Assembly (NCBI RefSeq): GCF_042650605.1
Contig: NZ_JBHSBN010000033.1
Coordinates: 1-60,642 of the forward strand
DNA length: 60,642 bases
DNA from: Micromonospora_J zhanjiangensis
GTDB taxonomy: Bacteria; Actinomycetota; Actinomycetes; Mycobacteriales; Micromonosporaceae
Direction of reading: 5' to 3'
The translations under genes were made by a program, and so were the position numbers. Shown here one piece after another: positions 34,154-42,810 of the stretch (the first letter of the stretch is position 1; each line of letters begins with the position of its first letter). The notes beneath the pieces were generated by a model, which saw only the letters and a program-made list of their open reading frames with translations, did not search any database and was not told the DNA's origin.

Positions 34154-35123
34154 ACCGGACACCCGACCCGCCGCGCCCGAGCGGGTGATCGTGGTGGGCG
34201 CCGGCGTGGGCGGGCTCTGCCTGGCCCAGGGACTGCGCCGGGCCGGTGTCGGCGTCGCGGTGTACGAGCCGGGCGTCGCGGCCGGCTTCGGGATCAACCG
34301 GCGCACCCTGCGGGAGATCCTGCTGGCCGACCTCACCGACGTCGTCCATCCCGGGCACGTCCTCACGCGGTACGAGCAACGACCCGGCGGGCTGGTCCGG
34401 GCACACTTCGCCGGCGGGGCCGTCGTCGACGGGGAGCTGCTGGTCGGCGCGGACGGAACCAACTCCGCCGTGCGCCGGCAGTTGCTGCCCGACGCCGGCG
34501 TCGACCACCTGCGGTCGGTCCTCTACGGCCGGACGCCCCTCACCGACGCCACCCCGGGCTGGCTGCCGGACGTGCTGCTGGACACCTTCAACAAGGTCAC
34601 CGCGCCGGACGGCGGTTTCCTGATGGTGGGCACCTGCCGGACCCGGGAACCGGTCGGGCCGGCCGTCGCCCGGCTGGCGCCCCGGGTCCGGCTCACCCCG
34701 GTGCCCGACTACCTGTCCTGGACCCTGCAGGCGCCGCACGCCCCGGTCGACGCGGGACCGGACGAGCTGCACCGGCACGCCGAGGAGCTGGTCCGCGACT
34801 GGCACCCCGGCGTGCGACGACTGGTCGCCGAGGCGGAGGTGCCGGCCACCACCCGGATCGAGCTCGGCTCGGCCCGACCCGTACCGCCGTGGGACACGCC
34901 GAACGTGACCCTGCTCGGTGACGCCGCACACACCATGTCGCCGGCCCTGGGCGAGGGCGCGAACACGGCGCTGCGGGACGCGGCCGCCCTGGTGGCGGCG
35001 CTGGCCGGCAGCACCGACCCGGCCAGGTTCGCCCGGGCCAAGGTCGGCTACGAGACCGAGCTGCTGCGGTACGGCGCCGAGATGGTGGCCGCCTCGCTGA
35101 CCGGCTTCGGCCCGCCCCGCTGA
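34143..35123 (+). CDS. FAD-dependent hydroxylase, internally shortened
   Basis: 326 aa. It has GAGVGGLCLAQGLRRAG, the DG motif VGADGTNSAVRRQLLP and GDAAHTMSPALGEGANTALRDA of PHBH-type FAD monooxygenases. Relatives are about 50 residues longer: between VYEPG and INRRTLREILL the stretch usually holding the substrate and FAD contacts seems lost in frame. It follows the MerR frame by overlap and is probably its regulated target. Activity is doubtful. Confidence 0.75.
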   Translation: MAGEPDTRPAAPERVIVVGAGVGGLCLAQGLRRAGVGVAVYEPGVAAGFGINRRTLREILLADLTDVVHPGHVLTRYEQRPGGLVRAHFAGGAVVDGELLVGADGTNSAVRRQLLPDAGVDHLRSVLYGRTPLTDATPGWLPDVLLDTFNKVTAPDGGFLMVGTCRTREPVGPAVARLAPRVRLTPVPDYLSWTLQAPHAPVDAGPDELHRHAEELVRDWHPGVRRLVAEAEVPATTRIELGSARPVPPWDTPNVTLLGDAAHTMSPALGEGANTALRDAAALVAALAGSTDPARFARAKVGYETELLRYGAEMVAASLTGFGPPR

Positions 35124-35201
35124 CCGGCACGTCGGAATGCACCCCGGTCGCGGCGGGTGCCGGGGCCGCCGGCTGCGGTACGGCTGTGCCAGGCTGTCCG
35201 G

Positions 35202-36152
35202 GTGACCGACCGACGCCCCCTGCTCGCCATCGACTCGGCCAGCCTCTACTTCCGGGCCTACTTCGGCATCCCGGAGTCCGCCGCCAAGGCGCCCGACGGC
35301 AGTCCGGTCAACGCCGTCCGCGGCTTCCTGGACATGCTCGCCACGCTGATCCGCAACCGGCGCCCGGACCGGGTGGTCTGCGCGCTGGACTACGACTGGC
35401 GACCGGCCTGGCGGGTGGAGCTGCTGCCGTCGTACAAGGCGCACCGGTTGGCGCCGGCCGGCGGGGAGATCGTGCCGGACACCCTGGGCCCGCAGGTGCC
35501 GCTGATCCTGGCCGCGCTGGCGGCGGTCGGCATCCCGGCGATCGGGGCGGACGGCTACGAGGCCGACGACGTGCTCGGCACCCTGGCCACCACCCAGCCC
35601 GGTCCGGTCGAGGTCGCCTCCGGGGACCGGGACCTGTTCCAGCTGATCGACGACGACAAACCGGTGCGGCTGCTGTACTGCGGCCGGGGCGTGGCGAAAC
35701 TGGAGGACTGCGACGACGCCGCGGTCCGCGCCAAGTACGGCGTCCCGGCCGCCGGGTACGCCGACTTCGCCGCCCTGCGCGGTGACCCCAGCGACGGGCT
35801 GCCCGGCGTGCCCGGGGTGGGCGACAAGAGCGCCGCCCGGCTGATCGACCGGTACGGCAGCCTGGCCGGGATCCTGGCGGCGCTGGACGATCCGGGGTCC
35901 GGCTTCGCACCCGGCCTGCGGACCAGGCTCACCGCCGCGCGGGACTACCTGGCCGTGGCGCCGACGGTGGTGCGGGTGGCCCGGGACGTACCGCTGCCCG
36001 CCGGGCTGGACCTGGACCTGCCGACGGCGCCCGCCGACCCGGACGGGCTGCTGGCCTTCGCGCAGCGGTGGAACCTGGCCGGACCGTGCCGCCGGCTGGT
36101 CGACGCGATGGCCGACCGAGCTGAGCCGGGGCCGGGAGAACCGGCGGGATAG
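35202..36152 (+). CDS. 5'-3' exonuclease (PolI N-terminal-like)
   Basis: 316 aa. The PIN-like FEN fold shows LLAIDSASLYFRAYF, GYEADDVLGTLA, SGDRDLFQLIDDD and the helix-hairpin-helix GLPGVPGVGDKSAARLI. Acidic metal-binding residues are all present. It corresponds to the stand-alone actinobacterial 5'-3' exonuclease that removes RNA primers and flaps. The GTG at 35202 is chosen because the protein begins TDRRPLLAIDSA as in homologues. Confidence 0.9.
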   Translation: MTDRRPLLAIDSASLYFRAYFGIPESAAKAPDGSPVNAVRGFLDMLATLIRNRRPDRVVCALDYDWRPAWRVELLPSYKAHRLAPAGGEIVPDTLGPQVPLILAALAAVGIPAIGADGYEADDVLGTLATTQPGPVEVASGDRDLFQLIDDDKPVRLLYCGRGVAKLEDCDDAAVRAKYGVPAAGYADFAALRGDPSDGLPGVPGVGDKSAARLIDRYGSLAGILAALDDPGSGFAPGLRTRLTAARDYLAVAPTVVRVARDVPLPAGLDLDLPTAPADPDGLLAFAQRWNLAGPCRRLVDAMADRAEPGPGEPAG

Positions 36153-36161
36153 CATCGGGCC

Positions 36162-37106
36162 ATGTCCCTGACGGCAAGCGATGTCGACCGGTTCGAAGCC
36201 GCCCGGCCCCGCCTGGAGGCGATCGCCTACCGCTTGCTCGGTTCGGCCGGCGAGGCCGAGGACGCCGTGCAGGAGACGTTCCTGCGCTGGCAGGCCGCCG
36301 ACGTCGGGCGCATCGAGGTGCCCGACGCCTGGCTCACCAAGGTGCTCACGAACCTGTGCCTCAACCAGCTCACCTCCGCGCGGGCCCGGCGCGAGACGTA
36401 CGTGGGTCAGTGGTTGCCGGAGCCGCTGCTCGCCGGGGACCGGATGCTCGGGCCGGCCGAGACCGCCGAACAGCGCGAATCGGTGTCGTACGCGGTCCTG
36501 ACCCTGATGGAGCGGCTGTCCCCCACCGAGCGGGCGGTGTACGTGCTGCGGGCCGCCTTCGACTACCCGCACCGGGAGATCGCCGAGATCCTCGACATCA
36601 CCGAGGCCACCAGCCAGCAGGTCTTCCACCGGGCCAAGAAGCACGTCGCGGACGGCAGGGCCCGTACCGAGGTGGACGGGGTGGCGGCCCGACGGATCGT
36701 CGAGGAGTTCCTCGCCGCCGCCGCGAGCGGTCGGGTCGAGCCGCTCGTGCGGCTGCTCACCGGGGACGTGACCGCGATCGGCGACGGCGGCGGCAAGGTC
36801 CCGGCCCGGACGGCGGCGCTGCAGGGCGCCCTGGCGGTCGCGCGGTTCATGCGCGGCATGTTCCGGCCGGGCGAGGCCAAGCGTGCCCTGGTCGGCGGCA
36901 CGGCGGAGGCCTACGCCTGGACCGCCAACGGCGAACCCGCCGTCGTGGTCGTCGTCGACGGGCGGGTCATCGGCGTCATGTGCCTGGAGGTCACCCCCGA
37001 GGGCGGCATCGCCGCGATCCGCAACCAGGCCAACCCCGACAAGCTGGCCCGGGCGACCGAGTTGTTCGCCGCCGCCGACCACGGCCGGCCGCTGCTCACG
37101 ACCTGA
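36162..37106 (+). CDS. ECF41-type sigma factor (SigJ-like) with SnoaL extension
   Basis: 314 aa. Region 2 (FEAARPRLEAIAYRLLGSAGEAEDAVQETFLRW) and region 4 (LSPTERAVYVLRAAFDYPHREIAEILDITEATSQQVFHRAKKH) are clear. A C-terminal ~110-residue SnoaL-like domain takes the place of an anti-sigma factor, including RNQANPDKLA near the end (the NPDKL motif of ECF41). ECF41 factors usually control a neighbouring oxidoreductase, decarboxylase or epimerase; here the next gene is an oxidoreductase. Confidence 0.92.
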   Translation: MSLTASDVDRFEAARPRLEAIAYRLLGSAGEAEDAVQETFLRWQAADVGRIEVPDAWLTKVLTNLCLNQLTSARARRETYVGQWLPEPLLAGDRMLGPAETAEQRESVSYAVLTLMERLSPTERAVYVLRAAFDYPHREIAEILDITEATSQQVFHRAKKHVADGRARTEVDGVAARRIVEEFLAAAASGRVEPLVRLLTGDVTAIGDGGGKVPARTAALQGALAVARFMRGMFRPGEAKRALVGGTAEAYAWTANGEPAVVVVVDGRVIGVMCLEVTPEGGIAAIRNQANPDKLARATELFAAADHGRPLLTT

Positions 37107-37203
37107 CCACCCGGCGTGTGAGCTGCTTCACCTCGCGTTCCTGTCAGGAACCGGCGGGCCACCCGGTTCAGGTGGCGAACCCGCAGCAGACAGGAGCACG
37201 GAC
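37107..37203 (+). promoter_or_regulatory. Candidate ECF41 target promoter region
   Basis: The 97-bp gap before the oxidoreductase contains TGTCAGG near 37143, similar to but not identical with the ECF41 -35 type TGTCACA, and GAACCGG/CCGGTTC inverted halves. An AGGAG site precedes the ATG. The assignment is tentative. Confidence 0.3.
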
Positions 37204-38400
37204 ATGTCTCACCGCATCGTCGTCCTCGGCGCCGGTTACACCGGAGCCTTCGCCGCCGGTCGCCTCGCCCGACGACTGCACCGCGCGGACGTCACCATCA
37301 CCCTCGTCAACGCCGAACCCGACTTCGTGGAGCGGGTCCGGATGCACCAGCTGGCGGTCGGCCAGGAGCTCAAGCCCAGGCCGCTGACCGGGATGTTCGC
37401 CGGCACCGGTGTCGACGTACGGATCGCCCGGGTCACCGGCGTCGACGTGGACCGCCGGACCGTCGCCGTCACCGACCAGCACGGCGCCGGCGAGCTGCCG
37501 TACGACACCCTCGTCTACGCCCTCGGCAGCCGCTGGAGCACCCACGGCGTCCCCGGTGTCGCCGAGCACGCCCACGAACTCGCCAGCCGGCCCGGTGCCC
37601 TCCGGCTGCGCGAGCGGCTGGCGACGTTGACGGCCGGGCAGGCGGTGACCGTCGTCGGCGGCGGCCTGACCGGCGTGGAGGCGGCGACCGAGATCGCCGA
37701 GGCCCGCCCCGACCTGAAGGTCGCCCTCGTCACCCGTGGCGACCTCGGTGACTGGCTCTCGGCCAAGGGCCGCGGGTACCTGCGGGAGGTCTTCGGCCGG
37801 CTCGGCATCACCGCGCACGAGCACATCGACGTCACCGGCGTCGAGGCCGACCGGATCAGCACCGCCGACGGGCGGACCATCCCGGCCGCGGTGACGGTGT
37901 GGACCACCGGCTTCGCGGTCCACCCCCTCGCGAAGGCAACCGCGCTGCGGGTCACCGACACCGGCCAGATCGTGGTCGACGACACCATGCGTTCGGTCTC
38001 GCACCCCGAGGTGTACGCGATCGGCGACGCCGCGTACGCGATGGGCGCGAACGACACGCCGCTGCGGATGTCGTGCGCCTCGGGCGTACCGATGGCGTGG
38101 CAGGGCGCGGACTCGATCGCGGCGCGACTGACCGGCGGGAAGCTCCCGCACGTGCCGCTGCGCTACTACAACCAGTGCATCTCGCTGGGCCGCCGGGAGG
38201 GCCTGATCCAGTACGTCACGGCCGACGACCGGTCGGTCCCGACGGCGTTGACCGGACGGCTCGCCGCCCGGTACAAGGAGGTGGTCTGCAAGGGCGCCAC
38301 CTGGGGCGTGCTGAACCCGATGTTCGGGATGCCGGCCCGGCGCCGCCGCGTCACGGCCGACCCGACCCCGGCCCGCTCCGGCGCCGAGGCCACGGCATAG
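37204..38400 (+). CDS. NAD(P)/FAD-dependent oxidoreductase (NDH-2-like)
   Basis: 398 aa. Two Rossmann motifs, VVLGAGYTGAFAAGRLA at the N-terminus and VVGGGLTGVEAATEIAE in the middle, with VYAIGDAAYA and a C-terminal LISLGRREGLIQY-like segment (CISLGRREGLIQYVT). This is the fold of type II NADH dehydrogenases and pyridine-nucleotide-disulfide oxidoreductases. It follows the ECF41 sigma gene in the same direction and is the likely target of that sigma factor. Confidence 0.85.
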   Translation: MSHRIVVLGAGYTGAFAAGRLARRLHRADVTITLVNAEPDFVERVRMHQLAVGQELKPRPLTGMFAGTGVDVRIARVTGVDVDRRTVAVTDQHGAGELPYDTLVYALGSRWSTHGVPGVAEHAHELASRPGALRLRERLATLTAGQAVTVVGGGLTGVEAATEIAEARPDLKVALVTRGDLGDWLSAKGRGYLREVFGRLGITAHEHIDVTGVEADRISTADGRTIPAAVTVWTTGFAVHPLAKATALRVTDTGQIVVDDTMRSVSHPEVYAIGDAAYAMGANDTPLRMSCASGVPMAWQGADSIAARLTGGKLPHVPLRYYNQCISLGRREGLIQYVTADDRSVPTALTGRLAARYKEVVCKGATWGVLNPMFGMPARRRRVTADPTPARSGAEATA

Positions 38401-38496
38401 GTGCGGTCCGGGCGTTTCGCTGGTGGCAGACGGGCGTTCCGGTGTGCGGGTCGGTCCCTCTACCGTCGAGCCCAGACCCGACGAAGGGAGCAGGCG

Positions 38497-39201
38497 ATGC
38501 GTGTCGTCTTCGTCCACGGCGCCTGTGTCCGGGACGGCGACTGGTGGTGGCACCGGGTGGCCGACCTGCTCGACCGGCGGGGCGTCACCAGCGTCGCCCC
38601 GCCGTTGCCGAGCTGCGGCGAGACCGGTTCCGCGCCGGGCACCACCGGCCCGTCCCTGCCGGACGACGTCGCGGCGGTACGCCAGCTCCTGGCGGCCGGG
38701 GCCGAGCCGACGGTGGTGGTGGCGCACAGCTACGGCGGTGTGGTGGCCGGCGACGCCGCGGCTGGCCTGCCCCAGGTCGGCCACCTGCTCTACATCACGA
38801 GTTTCCTGCCGGAGGTCGGCGAGAGCCTGGCCTCGTTCGGCGACGGCTCGCCCGCGCCGTATCTGGACGTTCGGCCGGACGGCACCTTCGGCGTCCGGCC
38901 GGAGCTGGCCACCGCGACGTTCCTGCAGGACTGCGACCCGGCCGACGTCGAGCAGGCGCACGCCCGGCTGGTCCGGCAGAGCGTCGCGGTGACCGGCCAG
39001 CCGGTCCGGGCGGCCGCCTGGCGGGATGTCCCGAGCACCTACCTGGTCTGCGCCCGGGACAACGGCACACCGCCCGCCGTGCAGCGGGCGCAGGCCGCGC
39101 GGGCCGGCCGGGTGGTCGAGATCGAGGCCGGCCACCACCCCATGCTGTCCAGGCCGGACGCGGTCGCCGACCTGGTGTTCGAGCTGCTGCCGGCGCCCTG
39201 A
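38497..39201 (+). CDS. Alpha/beta hydrolase
   Basis: 234 aa. The oxyanion HGA (VFVHGACV), nucleophile VVAHSYGGVVAG, an Asp in VCARDNGT and the final His in IEAGHHPMLSRPD form the catalytic set. It resembles small esterases related to methylketone/salicylate esterases. ATG 38497 has a GGGAG site. Convergent with another hydrolase of the same type. Confidence 0.85.
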   Translation: MRVVFVHGACVRDGDWWWHRVADLLDRRGVTSVAPPLPSCGETGSAPGTTGPSLPDDVAAVRQLLAAGAEPTVVVAHSYGGVVAGDAAAGLPQVGHLLYITSFLPEVGESLASFGDGSPAPYLDVRPDGTFGVRPELATATFLQDCDPADVEQAHARLVRQSVAVTGQPVRAAAWRDVPSTYLVCARDNGTPPAVQRAQAARAGRVVEIEAGHHPMLSRPDAVADLVFELLPAP

Positions 39202-39243
39202 CCCGCTACGTCCGCTGAGCGTACGGCCGGGGCATGCGCCCCC

Positions 39244-39933
39244 TTACGGCACGGTGCGCAGGTAGTCGACGAGCCGGTCGGCGAGCTCGGCGGGACGGCT
39301 GAGCGCCACCAGGTGACCGCCGGGCATCTCGTCCGGCACGATGCCGAGCCGCCACCGCGCCACCCGCCGCTGGAACTCGACCGGAAAGAACCGGTCGTCC
39401 CGGCCGGCCAACACCCGGGTCGGCACCTCCGGCCAGGCCGGCAACGGCCACGGCTTCTGGAACGGCGTACCGGACTGGTCCCGCGCGTGCCGGACGGACT
39501 CGGCGACCAGGTCGGGCGGCAGGTCGTGGATGAACGCGTCGGCCAGGTCGTCGTCGGCGCCGATGGTGCGGCCGTCCCGCTCGGCCTGCTCCCGGCGGGC
39601 CTGCTCGTGGCCGGTGTTGGCCCACCACTCGCCGGCCGACTCTCCGGCCGTCGGGATCATCGCGTTGACCAGCACGATCATCCGGGTGGGCAGCCGCTCG
39701 GCCACCAGCGGGGCGGTGTAGGCGCCCATCGAGGAGGCGACCAGCACCAGATCGGTGCGGTCACCGACGGCCTGGACCACGGTGTCGGCGTACTCGGTCA
39801 GGCCGGCGGTGTCGTCGTCGGCCGGCAGGTCGACAGCCAGCGCGTCGTGACCCCGCCCGCGCAGCTCGGGCACCAGCCGGTGCCAGTACCAGGCGGCGCC
39901 GCCGGCACCGGGAACGAGGACGAAGGTGGTCAT
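39244..39933 (-). CDS. Alpha/beta hydrolase
   Basis: 229 aa. It shows FVLVPGAGGAAWYWHRLVPEL at the N-terminus, the nucleophile in VASSMGAYTAPLV (SxSMG) and the His in MPGGHLVALSRPAELA. Same family branch as the convergent gene at 38497. Its ATG overlaps the stop of the VOC gene (ATGA), so both come from one transcript. Confidence 0.85.
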   Translation of the reverse strand: MTTFVLVPGAGGAAWYWHRLVPELRGRGHDALAVDLPADDDTAGLTEYADTVVQAVGDRTDLVLVASSMGAYTAPLVAERLPTRMIVLVNAMIPTAGESAGEWWANTGHEQARREQAERDGRTIGADDDLADAFIHDLPPDLVAESVRHARDQSGTPFQKPWPLPAWPEVPTRVLAGRDDRFFPVEFQRRVARWRLGIVPDEMPGGHLVALSRPAELADRLVDYLRTVP

Positions 39934-40775
39934 GTTCGGTTGCTCCCTGTCGACGGCGGGGTGAACTGGCTGATGGTGAAGTGGGCGCCCTGCGGGTCGC
40001 GGATCAACGCCTTGCGGCTCCACAGGTCGTCGGCAGAGGTGACGATCTGTCCACCGAGCCGCTCGACCGTGGCGGCGCTGTTGTCCCGGTCCGCGACGGT
40101 GAAGGTGACCTGCCAGCGCGCCGGCTCACCGAGGTCGGTGAGCACCAGACCGCCGATCACGTCGGCGAAGCCCGGCGGCGCGGCGGCCTGCCGGCGGTGG
40201 ATGTCCGGGTCGACGGTGGCGGCCAGGTGGTCGCCGTACCCGGGGACCTGGAGCATGATCGGCCCGCCCGGCGCGAGGTCGACCGCCCGCCAGCCGAAGA
40301 CCGACCGGTAGAAGGCCAGCGCGGCGTCCCGGTCCGGGGTGTGCAGGTCGCTGAAGTTCCAGCCGCCCGGCGCGCTCACCACCTGCGCGCCGAGGCGGCG
40401 GCCGGCCTGCCAGAGCCGGAACTCGGCGCCGGCCGGGTCGACGCAGGTCGCCGTCCGGCCGGCCGGACCGACGTCCGTGGGTGCCGACCCGACGGTGCCG
40501 CCGGCCTCGGCCACGGCCCTCGCGGTCGCGTCGGCGTCGTCGACCGCGACGTACGTGTTCCACGCGGCCGTGTCCGTGGAGCCGGGTGCGATCGCCCCGA
40601 CGTCCTTTCCATCCAGGGTGGCGATGAGGTAGGAACCCGGCGCGCCGGGCGGGACCGCCTCGGTCAACGTCCAGCCGAACAACTCGCCGTAGAACCGGGC
40701 GGCGGCCGCCGGATCGGGCTGCTCGGTGTCGATCCAGCAGGTCACCCCGTGCAGGTACGTCCTCGGTCCGGACAT
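39930..40775 (-). CDS. VOC (glyoxalase/dioxygenase superfamily) two-domain protein
   Basis: 281 aa with two tandem VOC domains, residues ~1-125 and ~130-270. Each has a WIDTEQPDPAAAARFYGELFGW or FSDLHTPDRDAALAFYRSVFGW opening. Actinobacterial members of this build (CFP30B-like hydroxylases) are common, with unknown substrates. ATG 40775 is preferred since GGGAGG stands before it; an upstream ATG at 40796 is possible. It is the first gene of a two-gene operon with the hydrolase. Confidence 0.85.
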   Translation of the reverse strand: MSGPRTYLHGVTCWIDTEQPDPAAAARFYGELFGWTLTEAVPPGAPGSYLIATLDGKDVGAIAPGSTDTAAWNTYVAVDDADATARAVAEAGGTVGSAPTDVGPAGRTATCVDPAGAEFRLWQAGRRLGAQVVSAPGGWNFSDLHTPDRDAALAFYRSVFGWRAVDLAPGGPIMLQVPGYGDHLAATVDPDIHRRQAAAPPGFADVIGGLVLTDLGEPARWQVTFTVADRDNSAATVERLGGQIVTSADDLWSRKALIRDPQGAHFTISQFTPPSTGSNRT

Positions 40776-40848
40776 TCCGGGCCTCCCTTCCGTCATCGGT
40801 CCGGGACGTTACCGGCCCCCTACGACACGACGGCGGCCGTCCGCGCGG

Positions 40849-40949
40849 CCCGCTGTCGCCGCGTCACCGACCGTGCGCGCATCCCGCTCCCACCGCGTCA
40901 CCGACCGGCGCGCGGCCCACTCTCGCCGCGTCACCGGCCGGGCATGTCG
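40849..40949. repeat. Three tandem copies of a 33-34-bp repeat
   Basis: The core CCGCGTCACCGACCG recurs at 40859-40873, 40893-40907 and 40926-40940 (last copy with one change). Flanking bases such as the CGCTGTCG/CGCTCCCA/CACTCTCG lead and the GCGCGC tail also repeat. Period is 34 then 33 bp. It lies upstream of the VOC gene. Confidence 0.7.
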
Positions 40950-40950
40950 A

Positions 40951-41006
40951 TTTCGGCGCCACATCGAATTCGTAGTAGCTACAACATCCTCGATGTGGCG
41001 CCGAAA
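40951..41006. repeat. 17-bp perfect inverted repeat with structured loop
   Basis: TTTCGGCGCCACATCGA (40951-40967) pairs with 40990-41006 around a 22-nt AT-rich loop that contains GTAG-TAG-CTAC (40972-40982). It lies 37 bp past the stop of a minus-strand gene and could end its transcript, but lacks a T tract. A miniature mobile element or protein-binding site is also possible. Confidence 0.65.
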
Positions 41007-41043
41007 ACGGCATCGCCGCCAACCGCGCCGGTTGTGGCCAGGG

Positions 41044-41280
41044 TCAGGGTTTGTCGCACCAGCCGAGGAGCCGGTCGCGGACCTGGAGGGTGGACAGGTG
41101 GCCGAGGTCGGTGGTGGCGTCGGTGAGGTAGACGGCCAGGTAGCGTCGGATGCCGCCCGGGTCACCGCCGAACAGCTCGGACAACTGCCGGCGCCGGGTC
41201 GGGCAGGGCCAGTCCTCGCCGCAGGCCAGGCAGGACCACGCCGGCCGCCAAGGAGCATGAATCGGCGGGTAGTCAGGCAC
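41044..41280 (-). CDS. Small protein with CxxCGxDWPC zinc-type motif
   Basis: 78 aa. It begins PDYPPIHAPWRPAWSCLACGEDWPCPTRRRQL, then a helical part RRYLAVYLTDATTDLGHLSTLQVRDRLLGW. Proteins with this HxPxWxCxxCGxxWPCP head are common next to DivIVA and Scr1-type HTH genes in Micromonosporaceae. Function is unknown; three Cys plus His suggest zinc binding. GTG 41280 overlaps the DivIVA gene end by 8 bp. Confidence 0.7.
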   Translation of the reverse strand: MPDYPPIHAPWRPAWSCLACGEDWPCPTRRRQLSELFGGDPGGIRRYLAVYLTDATTDLGHLSTLQVRDRLLGWCDKP

Positions 41281-41668
41281 CGCCGTACCGCCGGGGTTGG
41301 CGCGGCAGGATGCCCGACCGTTCGTTGCGGTCGTAGCGGGTGGGGCGTTCGTTGCCGTACGGGAAGCCGGCCTGCCACTCGCGCAGGGCGAACCGCAGGC
41401 GGTTGGCCTCGTCGCGGGCGGCGGACAGTTCGGTGTGCAGGTCGCCGACCTCGTCGGCGACGCGGGCCAGGAACCGGCGGACCTCGTCCGGGTCGACGCC
41501 CCGGCGGCCGAACCGACGCGCGGTGAACCGGGCGCCGCGGATCTGTCGCGGGCCGAGCCGGCCGGACCGTTCGGCCCGATAGACCGTGCCACCACAGCGC
41601 TCCCCCGCCGGTTCGAGATCGCTACCGATGGGTTCGGTGCCGTTGCCGATGGGCCAATGCTCCGCCAT
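41273..41668 (-). CDS. DivIVA-domain protein
   Basis: 131 aa. The N-terminal ~50 residues are variable; then comes a DivIVA-like element RFTARRFGRRGVDPDEVRRFL followed by a coiled coil (ARVADEVGDLHTELSAARDEANRLR). It may be a scaffold or polar-targeting protein, but is much shorter than the septal DivIVA. ATG 41668 has an AAGGGGAG site. It is divergent from the HTH regulator and shares a palindrome-rich promoter with it. Confidence 0.78.
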   Translation of the reverse strand: MAEHWPIGNGTEPIGSDLEPAGERCGGTVYRAERSGRLGPRQIRGARFTARRFGRRGVDPDEVRRFLARVADEVGDLHTELSAARDEANRLRFALREWQAGFPYGNERPTRYDRNERSGILPRQPRRYGGA

Positions 41669-41958
41669 GGCGCTCCCCTTTTGCGATTGGTGGCTCGGTC
41701 TCGGGATGGTCGCGTCGCCCGCCGGCAGGCCGGCGAAGCGGTGATCCTTTGGTGGGTGCGGGATCGCGTTGCCGCGCGATCCCGCACCCGATGGGTTCTC
41801 CGGCCTGCCCACGGCCGCAGCTACGAGCAGCGGTACGACCCCGGGGACATCGAGAACCTTGCGCTCTTCCAGAACTACCGGAGGGAGTTGTTTTGCGCAA
41901 CTCCCGATTTGGGTGAGACCCATTGCGCTTCGCGTCCTTTTCGGAGAGACTCATCGGC
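41669..41958. promoter_or_regulatory. Divergent promoter with nested palindromes
   Basis: GGGAGTTG (41883-41890) pairs with CAACTCCC (41898-41905). TGGGT-GAG-ACCCA lies at 41910-41922. GCGCAA (41895-41900) and TTGCGC (41923-41928) form an outer dyad. This cluster lies 31-76 bp before the Scr1-like regulator start, a likely autoregulatory operator. The rest (41669-41880) shows no gene. Confidence 0.55.
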
Positions 41959-42795
41959 ATGACTGGAAGCCCCACGCTGCGCCGCCGCCGGCTCGCCATC
42001 GCCCTCAAGCGGCGACGCGAGGAAACCGGGATGACCGCCGACCAGGCGGCCAAGGAGATCGGCATCTCCAAGTCCGCGATCAGCCGGATCGAGAACGCGC
42101 AGGTCTCCGCCCTGCCGCCGGTCGTCCGCGGCCTGCTTGAGCTGTACGGCGCCGAGCGCGAGGAGATCGACGCGCTGGCCCAGATCGCCCGCGACGCCCG
42201 CAAGCGCGGCTGGTGGCAGAAGTACGACGATGTGCTGCCGGACTGGTTCGAGGTCTACGTCGGCCTGGAAACCGAGGCGTCGGAGGTCCGAACCTTCCAA
42301 CCGCAGCTCATCCCGGGTCTGCTGCAGACGGCCGACTACGCGGCGGCGGTGATCCGGGCCGAACATCCGGACGCGCCGGCCACTGAGATCGACCGGCGGG
42401 TCGAACTGCGGATGCGCCGCCAGCGGGACGAGGACCCGCCCAAGATGTGGGTGGTGCTGGACGAGGCGGCGCTACGCCGGCCCATCGGCGGGGCGGCGAC
42501 GTTCAAAGCCCAGCTTCAACGCCTGGCCGACGTCGCCAGGCAGCCCGGCAACACCGTTCAGATCCTGCGCTTCGACGCCGGCGAGCACGGCTCGATGGGC
42601 AGTTCGTTCAGCATCCTGGACTTCCCCGAACCGACCGACCCGGGGGTGGTGTACGTCGAAACGCGAGCCGGTAGCCTCTATCTCGAAGGCCAAGACGTCC
42701 GGGAGTACGGCCGGGTATTCGACCATCTGATGGCGACCGCCAAGGGTGCACGCGAGTCCCGCAACCTGATCTCGGAGGCGATGAACGACCTGTGA
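41959..42795 (+). CDS. XRE/Scr1-like HTH regulator with DUF5753 domain
   Basis: 278 aa. HTH_31-type N-terminus: LRRRRLAIALKRRREETGMTADQAAKEIGISKSAISRIENAQ (in parts). From ~residue 95 the DUF5753 domain runs (TFQPQLIPGLLQTADYAAAVIRA, ILDFPEPTDPGVVYVET). These regulators pair with a small DUF397 protein, as in the Scr1-Scr2 and BldB-type systems of Streptomyces. The start at ATG 41959 is chosen by domain boundary. DUF397 follows 15 bp downstream. Confidence 0.88.
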   Translation: MTGSPTLRRRRLAIALKRRREETGMTADQAAKEIGISKSAISRIENAQVSALPPVVRGLLELYGAEREEIDALAQIARDARKRGWWQKYDDVLPDWFEVYVGLETEASEVRTFQPQLIPGLLQTADYAAAVIRAEHPDAPATEIDRRVELRMRRQRDEDPPKMWVVLDEAALRRPIGGAATFKAQLQRLADVARQPGNTVQILRFDAGEHGSMGSSFSILDFPEPTDPGVVYVETRAGSLYLEGQDVREYGRVFDHLMATAKGARESRNLISEAMNDL

Positions 42796-42810
42796 GAGGA
42801 CGGGCGCGGG

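Noticed and set aside
27474..35123. Part of an antibiotic biosynthetic cluster because of two FAD monooxygenases
   Set aside because: No PKS, NRPS, terpene or RiPP core gene in the window; rox is a resistance gene found outside clusters.
40849..40949. CRISPR-like repeats
   Set aside because: Only three degenerate units, the spacers are also similar to each other, and no cas gene is nearby.
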